64,000 nucleotides of DNA from Nocardiopsis sp. FIRDI 009 (GTDB lineage Bacteria; Actinomycetota; Actinomycetes; Streptosporangiales; Streptosporangiaceae), in contig NZ_QPNC01000012.1 in NCBI RefSeq assembly GCF_003386285.1, positions 60,756 to 124,755 of the forward strand, given 5' to 3'. Positions 9,372 through 18,127 of this stretch are shown piece after piece. A program made the position numbers and the translations under genes. The notes beneath the pieces are model-generated. The model made no database searches. It saw only the letters and a program-made list of their open reading frames with translations, and was not told where the DNA came from. Numbering within the stretch: the first letter of the stretch is position 1; every line of letters starts with the position of its first letter.

Positions 9372-10205
9372 GTGCTGCCCTACACCGCTTACCTCCGGGT
9401 CTATCAGCCGATCGACGCGTTCTCGCCGAGTGACCGACGGTACTGGGAGGAGTACGCGGCCTCCCCCGACAGACCACGGAGGGTCAACGCGCTGGCCGCC
9501 GAGCACGCGGAGAGTCTGAGCAGGCTCATCACCACTCCCCCGGTGGTGGCCCCGGCGGAGGAGAGCCGGGACGCCTACCTGCGCCGGGTGGACGGTCGGT
9601 TGTACGTGTGCCCGTGGCAGACCAGGCTGCGTTCGTGGCGGGCGTTCACGGAGTTCACGAACACGATCCCGGTGCTGGTGAGCGGCGCGTTCGTCCCCGA
9701 GCACGAGGCGGACCGGGCCGAGGAGGGCTACCGGGAGTGGCGGGAGTCGGGAGCCGAGGTCCGGCCGGGCATCCTGTCGAGCAACTGGAAGATCCCGGTG
9801 CCGTGGTTCGTGCCCTTCGAGGACGCGGAGCGCTGCCTGGTCCTGTCGGCGGACACCACGCGCGCGCTGTTCTACCTGACCCGCGTGTCGCAGGCGCGAC
9901 GGCGGCTGGACCACACGGTGGCGGTGCTGCGGGAGCGGGTCGGCGAGCACTCGGTGTCCTCGTCGACGGAGCGGCTCGTGGACTGGCTGGCGCTGACCGC
10001 GCACCCGAACGCGCTGCTGGAGCTCGACTACGGGGGGCTGCCGCACCTGTTGAGCGACGACGAGCTGAGCGGGGACCGCTCGGTCGCGGAGGTCTCCGAG
10101 GCGGTGGCGGCCCTCTCGGCCGGGGACATGGAGCACGTGATGAAGCTGCGCGAACGGCTCATCCGACGCTGGAGGTCGGTGCGCGCCCTGGAACACGCCA
10201 ACTGA
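9372..10205 (+). CDS. Conserved actinobacterial protein upstream of bldC
   Basis: This 277-residue soluble protein of unknown function begins LPYTAYLRVYQPIDAFSP; a gene of this sort often lies between purM and bldC in actinomycetes. It is rich in Trp, Arg and Glu, has no signal peptide or membrane segment, and contains a PWFVPFEDAERCL stretch near the middle. GTG 9372 gives the compact N-terminus; an upstream in-frame ATG at 9288 would add 28 unlikely-looking residues. A regulatory role with bldC is only suggested by position. Confidence 0.7.
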   Translation: MLPYTAYLRVYQPIDAFSPSDRRYWEEYAASPDRPRRVNALAAEHAESLSRLITTPPVVAPAEESRDAYLRRVDGRLYVCPWQTRLRSWRAFTEFTNTIPVLVSGAFVPEHEADRAEEGYREWRESGAEVRPGILSSNWKIPVPWFVPFEDAERCLVLSADTTRALFYLTRVSQARRRLDHTVAVLRERVGEHSVSSSTERLVDWLALTAHPNALLELDYGGLPHLLSDDELSGDRSVAEVSEAVAALSAGDMEHVMKLRERLIRRWRSVRALEHAN

Positions 10206-10797
10206 GGGTCACGGTTTCACCATGTTTTCGTGGACACCGATCACCAGAATGTCGTCATCTGAAGCCGTGGTGCGCGCCGCGCCACGCCGGGCGGCAACCT
10301 GGTATGCCAGGTTTCTTCGCGAGCGCGGACCGACTTTCCGCACGTGACAACGGTGCGAGCCAGGACGTCATCCCCGCACGCCACCAAGCCCGATGAAACT
10401 GGGCATAACGCCCGTTAGGGATCAGCGTAGACTGTAGCCGTTCCATCACCGAACGCACTCTGAGTGACGACGAAACCCTTGCCACGCGGGAGATCCAGCC
10501 TCCCGCCCCTCGGCTGAGACGGAGGGAGGCCCGCCCCGCCCGCGCACGACCCGCCCCCACCCGCGCAGCGGCTGACCAGGGACGTCAGCCCGTCTCCCCC
10601 AAGCCCGAACCACGGTTTCGGTCATGACCACGTAGCAGTTCGGACGCTCCGGATCGAGAAAAACGAGGCCGGAGAACGAAGTTTTGACCGAATACGCCAC
10701 ATGCCACTAAACGTGTCGCTAGAATCACTTAGCGTGACGCGGCCACGGGCGGCTTTCTTGGCCTCCCACGCGCAAAGTTGCTTGGAGTGGTCGCGCT
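10206..10797. other. Non-coding stretch upstream of bldC
   Basis: Nearly 600 bases show no convincing gene on either strand and are less GC-rich than the neighbours. A TAGAAT hexamer at 10720-10725, flanked by CGCTA/TAGCG, could be a bldC promoter -10. GGGC-ATAAC-GCCC near 10400 is a small inverted repeat of unknown role. Confidence 0.4.
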
Positions 10798-10812
10798 ATC
10801 ACCTCGGGTGAT
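10798..10812. promoter_or_regulatory. BldD-box-like palindrome upstream of bldC
   Basis: ATCACC-TCG-GGTGAT is a perfect 6-3-6 inverted repeat about 100 bases before the bldC start. It fits most fixed positions of the Streptomyces BldD consensus (nTnACnC(A/T)GnGTnAn), missing the two central ones. bldC belongs to the BldD developmental network in Streptomyces, so an operator here is plausible. A second weaker repeat, CCAATAT/ATATTGG, follows at 10814-10840. Confidence 0.5.
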
Positions 10813-10910
10813 GCCAATATGGACCCAGTGGAAATATTGGACATCCGGGCCAAGCGCCAGGAATAAGGCTCAAGGATCGGCACACAGATCCAGGAGGAGA
10901 GGCCGTACAC

Positions 10911-11114
10911 ATGTCAACTCGCACGCCCGAGGCGGAGCCCCTGTTGACCCCCGCCGAGGTTGCCACCATGTTCCGCGTGGACCCCAAGACCGTGACACGC
11001 TGGGCCAAGGCGGGCAAGCTGACCTCGATCCGCACCTTGGGCGGACACCGCCGCTACCGCGAGACTGAGGTCCGCGCTCTGCTGGCCGGAATCCCCAACC
11101 AGCGTACGGAGTGA
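10911..11114 (+). CDS. bldC: Developmental regulator BldC (MerR-like)
   Basis: This 67-residue DNA-binding protein is essentially one winged helix-turn-helix of the MerR type. LLTPAEVATMFRVDPKTVTRWA followed by GKLTSIRTLGGHRRYRE is the BldC signature. In Streptomyces, BldC binds direct repeats cooperatively and delays entry into sporulation. AGGAGGAG about 9 bases before the ATG is the best ribosome-binding site in the area. Its presence implies a differentiating actinomycete. Confidence 0.95.
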   Translation: MSTRTPEAEPLLTPAEVATMFRVDPKTVTRWAKAGKLTSIRTLGGHRRYRETEVRALLAGIPNQRTE

Positions 11115-11212
11115 TCTCCCCGGTCTGTGCCGATTCCGGGGGGAACGGTCGGACAGGCTCCGGCTACTGACACTGACACAGGCGACGGGCGGGTTTCCCA
11201 GGGACGGGCCCG

Positions 11213-11333
11213 CCCGTCACCCTCCACCACCCTCAACCGACGGCCTCCGGCCGCACCAACCCCCACCCCGTCACCCTCCACCACCCTCAACCGACGGCCT
11301 CCGGCCGCACCAACCCCCACCCCGTCACCCTCC
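11213..11333. repeat. 54-bp tandem repeat, 2.2 copies
   Basis: The units at 11213-11266 and 11267-11320 are identical, and a 13-base partial third copy follows. Each unit holds a small hairpin (CGGCC-TCC-GGCCG). The period is a multiple of three and a Pro/Thr/Ser-rich reading frame runs through it, but it has no ribosome-binding site and probably is not a gene. It fills the gap between bldC and the monooxygenase gene. Confidence 0.85.
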
Positions 11334-11404
11334 CACCGAACTCCTCAGCGGGCTCGTTCCCGGCTCCGGCCAACGGGTATCACCCTTGGTGAGGAGCGAC
11401 GAAC

Positions 11405-12640
11405 ATGCGCGAACTGAGCACCCGGTGCTGTGTCGTCGGCGGCGGCCCGGCGGGGATGACCCTCGGCCTCCTGCTCGCCCGGCAGGGCGTGGACGTGACC
11501 GTCCTGGAGAAGCACGCCGACTTCCTGCGCGACTTCCGCGGCGACACCATCCACCCCTCCACCCAGGAGCTGATGTACCAGCTCGGCTGGGACGAGGAGT
11601 TCCACCGCCTCCCCCACGCGCGCCTGGACCGGATCAGCATCGACCTCCAGGGGCGGCCGGTCACCTTCGCCGACTTCCGGCGGCTGCCCGTGCACCACCC
11701 CTACGTGGCGTTCATGCCCCAGTGGGACTTCCTCGACTTCCTCGCCGAGAAGGGCCGCCGGTTCCCGTCCTTCCGGCTGCTGATGTCCACGTCGGGGACT
11801 GAACTCGTGATGTCCGAGGACAGGGTCACCGGCGTGCGCGCCTCGGGCGAGGACGGCGAACTGGAGATCTCCGCCGACCTCGTGGTCACCGCCGACGGTC
11901 GGCACTCGGCCCTCCGCGAGCAGGCCGGGCTCGCCCCCGTCACCTACGCGCCGCCGATGGACGTCCTGTGGCTGCGCGTGTCCCGCAGACCCACCGACTC
12001 CATCCCCTTCTTCACCGCGAGCGGTCGCGGTCTCGTGTCCATCGACCGGGGCGACTACTGGCAGTTGGCCTACCTGATCCGCCCCGGCGGGTTCGCGGAC
12101 GTGCGCCGCGAGGGGCTGACCGCCCTGTGGGAGGGGATCACCGAGCTCGCCCCCGACCTGGCGGACCGGGTGGAGGAGATCGCCTCCTGGGACGACGTGC
12201 ACCACCTCGCGGTCCGGGTCGACCGGCTGCGCCGCTGGTACCGGCCGGGGCTGCTGTGCATCGGCGACAGCGCGCACGCGATGTCGCCCGCGGGCGGGGT
12301 GGGGGTCAACCTGGCGGTGCAGGACGCCGTCGCCACCGCCAACATCGTGGGTCCGCGGCTGGCGGAGGGCACGGTGGAGGAGGGCGACCTGGCCCGTGTC
12401 CAGGCGCGGCGGATGTGGCCGACCCGCATCACCCAGGCGCTCCAGATCGTGATCGGGCGTCGGCTGTTCCGCCCGGACGGGCACAGGGTGCTCAACGTGC
12501 CCCTCGGGAACGACGGAGCGCGCGTTCCCGCGTTCGTACGCCTCTTCCGGTGGTTCCCGGCGCTGAGCCGCGTGACGGGCCGTCTCGTCGGCATCGGCGT
12601 GCGGCCGGAGCGCGTCGAGCCGGAGCGGGTCCGGGTGTGA
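11405..12640 (+). CDS. FAD-dependent aromatic-ring-type monooxygenase
   Basis: This is a class A flavoprotein monooxygenase of the PHBH/PheA fold, 411 residues. The N-terminal Rossmann motif is VVGGGPAGMTLGLLLARQG, the FAD/NADPH DG motif is LVVTADGRHSALRE, and the second FAD motif is CIGDSAHAMSPAGGVGVN. Such enzymes hydroxylate small aromatics or polyketide-like rings with NAD(P)H; the substrate is not predictable here. ATG 11405 is preceded by GAGGAGCGAC. It stands alone, with a strong terminator shared with the convergent surface-protein gene. Confidence 0.85.
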   Translation: MRELSTRCCVVGGGPAGMTLGLLLARQGVDVTVLEKHADFLRDFRGDTIHPSTQELMYQLGWDEEFHRLPHARLDRISIDLQGRPVTFADFRRLPVHHPYVAFMPQWDFLDFLAEKGRRFPSFRLLMSTSGTELVMSEDRVTGVRASGEDGELEISADLVVTADGRHSALREQAGLAPVTYAPPMDVLWLRVSRRPTDSIPFFTASGRGLVSIDRGDYWQLAYLIRPGGFADVRREGLTALWEGITELAPDLADRVEEIASWDDVHHLAVRVDRLRRWYRPGLLCIGDSAHAMSPAGGVGVNLAVQDAVATANIVGPRLAEGTVEEGDLARVQARRMWPTRITQALQIVIGRRLFRPDGHRVLNVPLGNDGARVPAFVRLFRWFPALSRVTGRLVGIGVRPERVEPERVRV

Positions 12641-12641
12641 G

Positions 12642-12680
12642 ACGGGGCGGCCCGGCGGTGCTCCGCCGCGGCCGCCCCGT
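12642..12680. terminator. Bidirectional terminator
   Basis: ACGGGGCGGCC pairs with GGCCGCCCCGT outside an inner CGGCGG-TGCT-CCGCCG hairpin, giving about 17 bp of stem with one bulged C. It separates the convergent monooxygenase and surface-protein genes. Confidence 0.8.
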
Positions 12681-12696
12681 GTCCCGGGTTCCCCGG

Positions 12697-14013
12697 TCAG
12701 TCCTCGATCCGGTCGTCCATCGCCGTGGTCCGTTTCCGGGCGAGGAAGGTCGCGGTCGTACCGCCGCCGACGGCGACCACCGCCGCGACCACGAGCGCGG
12801 CCAGCGAACCGCCCGTCGTCGCCAACCGGCGCTCGGACGGGTCCTCGGTCCGGGTGGGCTTGGGCGTGGGGGTCGGGGAGGCATCGGGCGTGGGGGTCGG
12901 ACCGGGGCTCGCCGTGGGGTCCCCGTCCCCCGGGGTGGGGGAGGCGTCCGTGTCGTAGGTGGACCCCAGGACCCGCGCCTCGGCGAAGTCCACGACCAGG
13001 CGGTCGCCGTCCTCCTCGCCGACCTGCACCCACACGGTCAGCCACGACCGGACTCCCCGGCCGTCCCAGTCCTCGTCCTCGTCCTCGAAGACGGCCTCGT
13101 TGACCGCGATGCCGACCCTGACCACGACCTCGTCGATCACGGAGCCGTCAGGGGCCAGGAAGGCGACACGATCGTCGACCACGTAGCCGTTCTCGGCGTC
13201 CTCCACCTCCTCCAGTTCGACGCCGGAGGCGCTCAGGCTCCCGTACTCCAAGGACGCCTCGGTGCGGCCGTCGAACCCGGCTGAGGCGGTCGAGACCACG
13301 TCGGAGAGGCGGAAACCGATCGTGTCGGCCGCGCCGGACCGGGGTTCGGCGTCGCTCTCGTCCAGGCGCACCGTGCCGTCACCAGCCGCCGAGGGGCTCG
13401 CGGACGGCTCCGTTCCGGTGGTCGGGGACCCGGTGTCCGGTGCTGGCCCGTCCCCGCCCAGGGACCGGTCCGGGGGGCCGGAGGAGGCGTCCGAGGAGTC
13501 CGCGGTGGGGTCGGCCGCGGTGGGTGTGGCCGCGGGGGCGGAGGGGGAGGTCGCGACGTCCGGGCCACCCGTCGGGTCGGAGCCGTCGGCGGCGTCCGCC
13601 TCGGGGGCGGCGGCGGTGCTCACCGGCGCCCACCCCTCCGGGGGCTCGACCAACCCGAGATCGACGAGGTCGGCCGCGCCCAGGCGGACGGTCGCCGACT
13701 CCACGGTGGTCGTGGCGTGGGCGCCGTCGGCGTCGATGGACGCGCCCGCCTCACCGGTGACCACCGCGTAGTCGGCGAGGGGACCCAGCAGGACCCCGGC
13801 GGCGGCGGTGTCCTCTATGTCGTCACCGAAGCTGGTGGCCGTCGCGTGCGCGGCGAGGAGGTCGCCGTCGGCCACCCTCGCCTGGGCGGTGCCCCAGACG
13901 AGCGCGTCCGCGCTCACGGGGGTGGCGAACGCGGCACCGAACACGCCCAGCCCGGCGAACAGGGCACCGGCGCCGAGGAGTCGGCGGGCGGTCAACTTGG
14001 GGGGAGTCACCAC
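12697..14013 (-). CDS. LAxTG sortase-anchored surface protein
   Basis: This 438-residue secreted protein has a signal peptide at about 1-36 (LLGAGALFAGLGVFGAAFATPVSA). Two beta-rich blocks are separated by a low-complexity Ser/Asp/Thr/Pro linker (about 140-215). A Pro/Thr-rich spacer precedes the C-terminal sorting signal: LATTG, then a hydrophobic helix and an ARKR tail. LAxTG is the class E sortase motif of actinobacteria, so the protein should be cell-wall linked. No sortase gene is visible nearby. It is similar in design to the next gene and probably related by ancient duplication. The ligand is unknown. Confidence 0.8.
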   Translation of the reverse strand: MVTPPKLTARRLLGAGALFAGLGVFGAAFATPVSADALVWGTAQARVADGDLLAAHATATSFGDDIEDTAAAGVLLGPLADYAVVTGEAGASIDADGAHATTTVESATVRLGAADLVDLGLVEPPEGWAPVSTAAAPEADAADGSDPTGGPDVATSPSAPAATPTAADPTADSSDASSGPPDRSLGGDGPAPDTGSPTTGTEPSASPSAAGDGTVRLDESDAEPRSGAADTIGFRLSDVVSTASAGFDGRTEASLEYGSLSASGVELEEVEDAENGYVVDDRVAFLAPDGSVIDEVVVRVGIAVNEAVFEDEDEDWDGRGVRSWLTVWVQVGEEDGDRLVVDFAEARVLGSTYDTDASPTPGDGDPTASPGPTPTPDASPTPTPKPTRTEDPSERRLATTGGSLAALVVAAVVAVGGGTTATFLARKRTTAMDDRIED

Positions 14014-14320
14014 GACACTCCTGTCGTCTCAGGGGGATGCCGGTTCCGGCGCCTTCCCGGGGCCACCGCCCGGGCGGTGGTGGGTGGGGGCCGGTCGGCC
14101 GGGTGGGGGGAACGGGGGACGGGGTCGGCTCGGCCGGGGGCCGACCGTACCAGGGGCGGCACCGGACCACGCGCCGTGCCGGAGCCACCCGTTCGGTGGG
14201 CCCGGTCACGTGTCCCTTCCACCGCACCGGATACGGCATCCCGTCATCCTCGCTTCCTCGACGACCGGACAACGGCGGGCGCGCGCGGGAAGTTCCGCAC
14301 CGCCGACGCCCGCGACGCGA

Positions 14321-14351
14321 AGGGCCCCGGGGGCGACGCCCCCGGGGCCCT
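14321..14351 (-). terminator. Terminator of the second LAxTG gene
   Basis: A perfect 15-bp GC stem (14321-14335 with 14337-14351), effectively a 14-bp stem with a three-base loop, lies 50 bases beyond the stop of the minus-strand surface-protein gene. The 14014-14400 gap otherwise holds no supported gene. Confidence 0.85.
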
Positions 14352-14400
14352 CGGACCCGGATCAACCGATCCGGCTCCCGCTCGGCTCTGGCCGCTCCGA

Positions 14401-15723
14401 TCAGCCCTCGCTGGACTCGTCGGCGGCGGCGGTCGCGGTCTTCTTACGGCGCGCGAAGAACGCGGCCAGGCCACCACCGGCGGCGACCGCGGCACCGGCC
14501 GCGATCAGGCCGACGACCGGAGAACCGGTCTGGGCCAGCGGCTCGACGCTGCGCTGCTGCTCGGGCTTGGGCTCGGGCTTCTCACGCTCGGCGGGCGGGT
14601 TCTTGTCGTCGCCCTCGTCACCCGAACCGTCCTGGCCGCCGTTGCCGTCGCCGTCCTGGCCGCCGTCGCCCTCGCCACCCTCGTACATCTCGTCGGTGAC
14701 GCTGGCGTAGGTCACGCCCAGGGGGTAGGTGGCGTAGGCGACCTCGGGCACCGTGAAGGTGACCAGGCCGACGGTGTAGGCGTCGCTCCAGACCACGCCC
14801 TCGTCCGTCATCTCGTCCACACCCTCGTCGGAGAAGATGTCGACCTCGGCGTCGAGCAGGTTGACGCTCTCGCTGACGGAACCCGGCTCGAAGGAGCGGG
14901 AGACTTCGCCGCCCCAGGTCTGGGTGGTGGTGATGGTCATCCCGGAGATCGTGACGTCGAGGACGACCTCGTCACCGCCGTCGGTGAGCTCGGAGTTGGT
15001 CTCGTCGAGCGTGACCACCTCGTCCGCCCCGGCGGCCTCCGGCTCCTGGGTCTGCTCCGCCTCCGGAGCGGACTCCTCGGCCTCCTCGTCGTCCGAGGCG
15101 GACTCGTCGGAGGCCCCGTCACCCTCGCCGGGCTCGGCGGTCGGCGACGGCGACGGAGCCTCCCCGTCACCCTCCGACCCCTCGGAGCCCTCGGAGTCGT
15201 CGGAGCCGTCACCCTCGGCGTCGTCACCCTCCGAGCCCTCACCCTCGGAACCGTCGGAGTCGGTCTCGCCGTCACCCTCGGTGTCGGTCCCACCCTCGGA
15301 CGGGGTGCTGGAGGGCTCCTCGGAGGGCTCGTCGGTCTCCTCGTCGTCCTCGTCGTCGGACTCCTCGGCCTCCTCCAGGATGGCGTCGAGGTCGTCGGTG
15401 GTGACCTGGAGACGGGCGCTGTTCACCACGGTCGTGGCCGTCGCACCCTGGGCGTTGACGCTGGCGCTGGTCTCGGCGTCGATCGTCAGGTAGTCGTCCA
15501 CCGCGACGCTGAAGCTGTCGCTGTCCGACGACTCGTGCATGGTGACGTCGGTGGACGAGGCCCAGCTGTCCCAGTTGCCGGCGACGTTGGCACCGGCCCA
15601 GCCGTACTGGTAGACGCCGGCGTTCGCGGGAACGGCGGTGGCGACGGTGAGCGCGCCGAGGGCGGCGAAGGTGGCACCGGCCTGCATGACACGGCGCGCC
15701 GAGAAACGGGCAGTGTTCTTCAA
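14401..15723 (-). CDS. LAxTG sortase-anchored surface protein with acidic Ser/Glu linker
   Basis: This is a 440-residue wall-anchored protein. I use TTG 15723 because AGAGGA lies just upstream and the result is a good signal peptide ending ATAVPANA. The mature protein starts GVYQYGWAGANVAG. A very acidic Ser/Glu/Asp/Gly region (about 130-240) links it to a second beta-rich block. The C-terminus shows LAQTG, a hydrophobic helix and an ARRKK tail, the class E sortase signal. The shared order of domains with the gene at 12697-14013 suggests paralogues. The mirror strand has a long open frame that is only a by-product of the biased composition. Confidence 0.8.
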   Translation of the reverse strand: MKNTARFSARRVMQAGATFAALGALTVATAVPANAGVYQYGWAGANVAGNWDSWASSTDVTMHESSDSDSFSVAVDDYLTIDAETSASVNAQGATATTVVNSARLQVTTDDLDAILEEAEESDDEDDEETDEPSEEPSSTPSEGGTDTEGDGETDSDGSEGEGSEGDDAEGDGSDDSEGSEGSEGDGEAPSPSPTAEPGEGDGASDESASDDEEAEESAPEAEQTQEPEAAGADEVVTLDETNSELTDGGDEVVLDVTISGMTITTTQTWGGEVSRSFEPGSVSESVNLLDAEVDIFSDEGVDEMTDEGVVWSDAYTVGLVTFTVPEVAYATYPLGVTYASVTDEMYEGGEGDGGQDGDGNGGQDGSGDEGDDKNPPAEREKPEPKPEQQRSVEPLAQTGSPVVGLIAAGAAVAAGGGLAAFFARRKKTATAAADESSEG

Positions 15724-16195
15724 GTCAATCCTCTTCGGATCGTCCCAACCCGCACTGTCGGGCTGGCCTGGCCGCGCGTTCGGCCGCCGTGCAGAGGCGG
15801 GCCGGAACGCGAAACGGAACCAGGTGCGTATGGGGGACGGGAGGCGGCCCAGAGCCAGGGGCACCTCCACAGGAACAGGGGGTCGCGGCGGCTTCGACAT
15901 GCGCGGACACGAGCCACCCGGACGGGGACCACGTCCCGTTCCTTCACCGCGAGCATACTTCGACCGAATAGTCTGATTCACACGAAAAGGCATTACAAAA
16001 TGGTCACATCAAACGCTTCTGCACCCTACGTAACCATTCCCATCATTTTTTCAGATTCTTTGTGACACGTGTAAACCTGACGCCGTGACACGCGTCCCAA
16101 CAATGAGCGCATCGCTCGTGAACCGCCTTCGCGCCGGGCTTTCCGACCCCCGCCTCCGGGTTCCCGCACCCCGCTGAGCCGCTACGTTGTGGGGC
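15724..16195. other. Divergent promoter region
   Basis: About 470 bases lie between the divergent surface-protein and amidase genes. The middle (about 15960-16080) is markedly AT-rich for this genome, with CATTTTTTCAGATTCTTTG-like text and a GTGACACG motif occurring at two places (16063 and 16084 areas), so promoters or operators are likely. No gene is supported. Confidence 0.45.
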
Positions 16196-17098
16196 ATGCC
16201 CGTCCCCACGTCGCCGCGCCCCCTCGGCCGACACCACCCCGCACTGCCCCTGACCGCCCTGGCCCTGCTCCTCACCACCGCCTGCTCCGCCGTCTCCGAC
16301 GCCGCGTCGGACGCCGATCCGACCGCCGCTCCCCCGCTTCCCGCTCCCCAGAAGGAGGACGGCGCCACGGGTACCGGCGACGGGAACGGCGCCGACGACG
16401 ACCGGCGCCCCGAGGACGCACCGGCGGTCGGAGGCCCGCTGGACGGCCGGGTGGTCGTCATCGACCCAGGACACAACGGCGGCAACGCGGAGGCACCCGA
16501 CGAGATCAACGCCCGGGTGCCCGCGGGTCCCGGGGAGAAGTCCTGCGACACGGTGGGCTCACAGACCGCTGACGGCTACGCGGAGCACGAGTTCAACTGG
16601 GAGCTGTCCCTGCTCGTGCGCGACCGCCTGGAGGCCGACGGCGCCACGGTCGTCCTCACCCGGGACGACGACGAGAGCGTCGGACCCTGCATCGACGAGC
16701 GGGCGCGGATCGGCAACGAGGTCGACGCGGACGCGGCCGTGTCCATCCACGCCGACGGCGGACCGGAGTCCGGGCGCGGGTTCCACGTGATCACGCCGGG
16801 CGAGGTCCCCGACTTCACCGACGACATCGTGGAGCCGTCCCGCCTGCTGGCCGAGGACCTGCGCCGCGAGTACCGGGACGGCACCGGCATGCCCTACGCC
16901 GACTACCTCGCCGACGAGGGCCTGGACGTGCGGACGGACCTCGGCGGGCTGAACATGTCCGACGTCCCCAAGGTCTTCCTGGAGGCCGGGAACCTGCGCA
17001 ACCCCCGGGACGCCGCACTCCTCGGCGACCCCGCCTGGCAGGAGGGGGCGGCGGACGCGATCGCCCGCGGACTGGCCGTGTACCTCCTGCGCGGCTGA
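16196..17098 (+). CDS. N-acetylmuramoyl-L-alanine amidase (Amidase_3), likely lipoprotein
   Basis: This is a zinc amidase that cuts the bond between MurNAc and the stem peptide. Residues to about 33 form an export signal with a lipobox-like LTTAC; a polar Pro/Asp-rich linker follows to about residue 80. The Amidase_3 domain carries the zinc ligands in IDPGHNGGN, HEFNWE and SIHADG and the catalytic glutamate in VFLEAGNLRN. It would act on the outer face of the membrane in wall remodelling. ATG 16196 is preferred over GTG 16187; neither has a clear ribosome-binding site. Confidence 0.88.
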   Translation: MPVPTSPRPLGRHHPALPLTALALLLTTACSAVSDAASDADPTAAPPLPAPQKEDGATGTGDGNGADDDRRPEDAPAVGGPLDGRVVVIDPGHNGGNAEAPDEINARVPAGPGEKSCDTVGSQTADGYAEHEFNWELSLLVRDRLEADGATVVLTRDDDESVGPCIDERARIGNEVDADAAVSIHADGGPESGRGFHVITPGEVPDFTDDIVEPSRLLAEDLRREYRDGTGMPYADYLADEGLDVRTDLGGLNMSDVPKVFLEAGNLRNPRDAALLGDPAWQEGAADAIARGLAVYLLRG

Positions 17099-17168
17099 GC
17101 GTCCGACGGCGTCCGCCACCGGCCGCCTACCCCTGGCGCGGGTCCGGGCGCCTCGGCATAATGCGGGC

Positions 17169-17300
17169 ATGGTGTCCGCCGATCCCCGCCCCGAGTTCGA
17201 CGTCGTCCTGCGCGGTTACGCCCGCGCGCAGGTGGACGCCTACCTCCAGCGGCTCACGGACGCCCTCGCCGCCGCCGAATCACGGAACGGCCGGGGATAA
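17169..17300 (+). CDS. 43-residue mini-protein with one DivIVA-type repeat
   Basis: A short open frame encodes MVSADPRPEFDVVLRGYARAQ and ends in an Arg/Gly tail. FDVVLRGYARAQVDAYLQRL matches the DivIVA-domain repeat (F...LRGY....VD.FL..) found four times in the next gene. CATAAT at 17157-17162 is a plausible -10 six bases before the ATG, implying a leaderless message. It could be a real small protein or a truncated relic of a longer DivIVA-domain gene. Confidence 0.55.
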   Translation: MVSADPRPEFDVVLRGYARAQVDAYLQRLTDALAAAESRNGRG

Positions 17301-17336
17301 CCCCCTGAGAACCTCCTGAACTGCACAATGGGGACC

Positions 17337-17999
17337 ATGCCTCTGACACCGGCGGACATCCGCAACAAGAAGTTCCACACGGTGCGTCTGCGCCCGGGGT
17401 ACCACGAGGGGGACGTCGACGACCTCCTCGACCGGATCGAGGCCACCCTGGTGGCCCTGGAGGGCGGTCCTCGGAACGGTCCGTTGCTGACCGCCGACGA
17501 CGTGCGCAACGCACGGTTCCGGACCACCCGGTTGAGCCCCGGGTACCGGGAGGACGAGGTGGACGACTTCCTCGACATCGTCGCCGCGGACCTGGCCGGA
17601 CGCGGGCTCGGCGGCCCCAGCGGACCGCCGCCGCTGCCGGACCGCCCCTCCCCCGGCGCGGCGCACGACCGCGGCGGGCACGGGCCGACCGCCCTCGAGG
17701 GGGACCGGCGTGAGCACCGGCCACGGCTCACCGCCGCCCGCATCAGAGAGCAGCAGTTCGCCACGACCCGGTTGACCACGGGCTACAACGAGCAGGAGGT
17801 CGACGACTTCCTGGACCGGGCCGAGTTCACGATGGACGTCCTCCAGCAGGGCCACCCGGAGCGGGCCACGCTCACCTCCGCCGAGGTGGAGCGGGTCCAG
17901 TTCGCCACGACCCGCGCCCGACCGGGGTACGACCCGGCGCAGGTGGACCGGTTCCTGGACATCCTCGCCGAGGAACTCCGGCGGTACGAGGGGCGCTGA
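17337..17999 (+). CDS. Four-repeat DivIVA-domain protein
   Basis: This 220-residue cytoplasmic protein contains four copies of the DivIVA-domain motif: KFHTVRLRPGYHEGDVDDLL, RFRTTRLSPGYREDEVDDFL, QFATTRLTTGYNEQEVDDFL and QFATTRARPGYDPAQVDRFL. Repeats 2 and 3 are separated by a Pro/Gly/His-rich linker. Each motif is the short helical hook that DivIVA uses at curved membranes, but the long coiled coil of true DivIVA (polar growth) is missing. A role as adaptor is inference. CACAAT at 17324-17329 could be the -10 of a leaderless message starting at ATG 17337; ATG 17328 is an alternative. Confidence 0.78.
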   Translation: MPLTPADIRNKKFHTVRLRPGYHEGDVDDLLDRIEATLVALEGGPRNGPLLTADDVRNARFRTTRLSPGYREDEVDDFLDIVAADLAGRGLGGPSGPPPLPDRPSPGAAHDRGGHGPTALEGDRREHRPRLTAARIREQQFATTRLTTGYNEQEVDDFLDRAEFTMDVLQQGHPERATLTSAEVERVQFATTRARPGYDPAQVDRFLDILAEELRRYEGR

Positions 18000-18127
18000 G
18001 CCTCCGAGCGCGACCGGACACGCCGTCCCCCGGCAACCCCATACCCAGGTCAGCTAAAAGTAATATTCGGTTACAGGGAGTAGCGAGCTTCCGCTGTGCA
18101 CGGATCCGCGGCCCGAGGGGAGGCGGG

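Noticed and set aside
11213..11333. CRISPR array
   Set aside because: The units are directly abutting with no spacers and no cas genes are nearby.
11127..11417. Pro/Thr/Ser-rich 96-codon frame through the tandem repeat
   Set aside because: No ribosome-binding site or export signal; it exists only because the repeat length is a multiple of three.
13717..16065. 782-codon open frame opposite the surface-protein genes
   Set aside because: It is the mirror of two well-supported LAxTG genes with signal peptides and anchors; its Gly/Val/Leu-rich composition is a by-product of Ser/Glu-rich codons.
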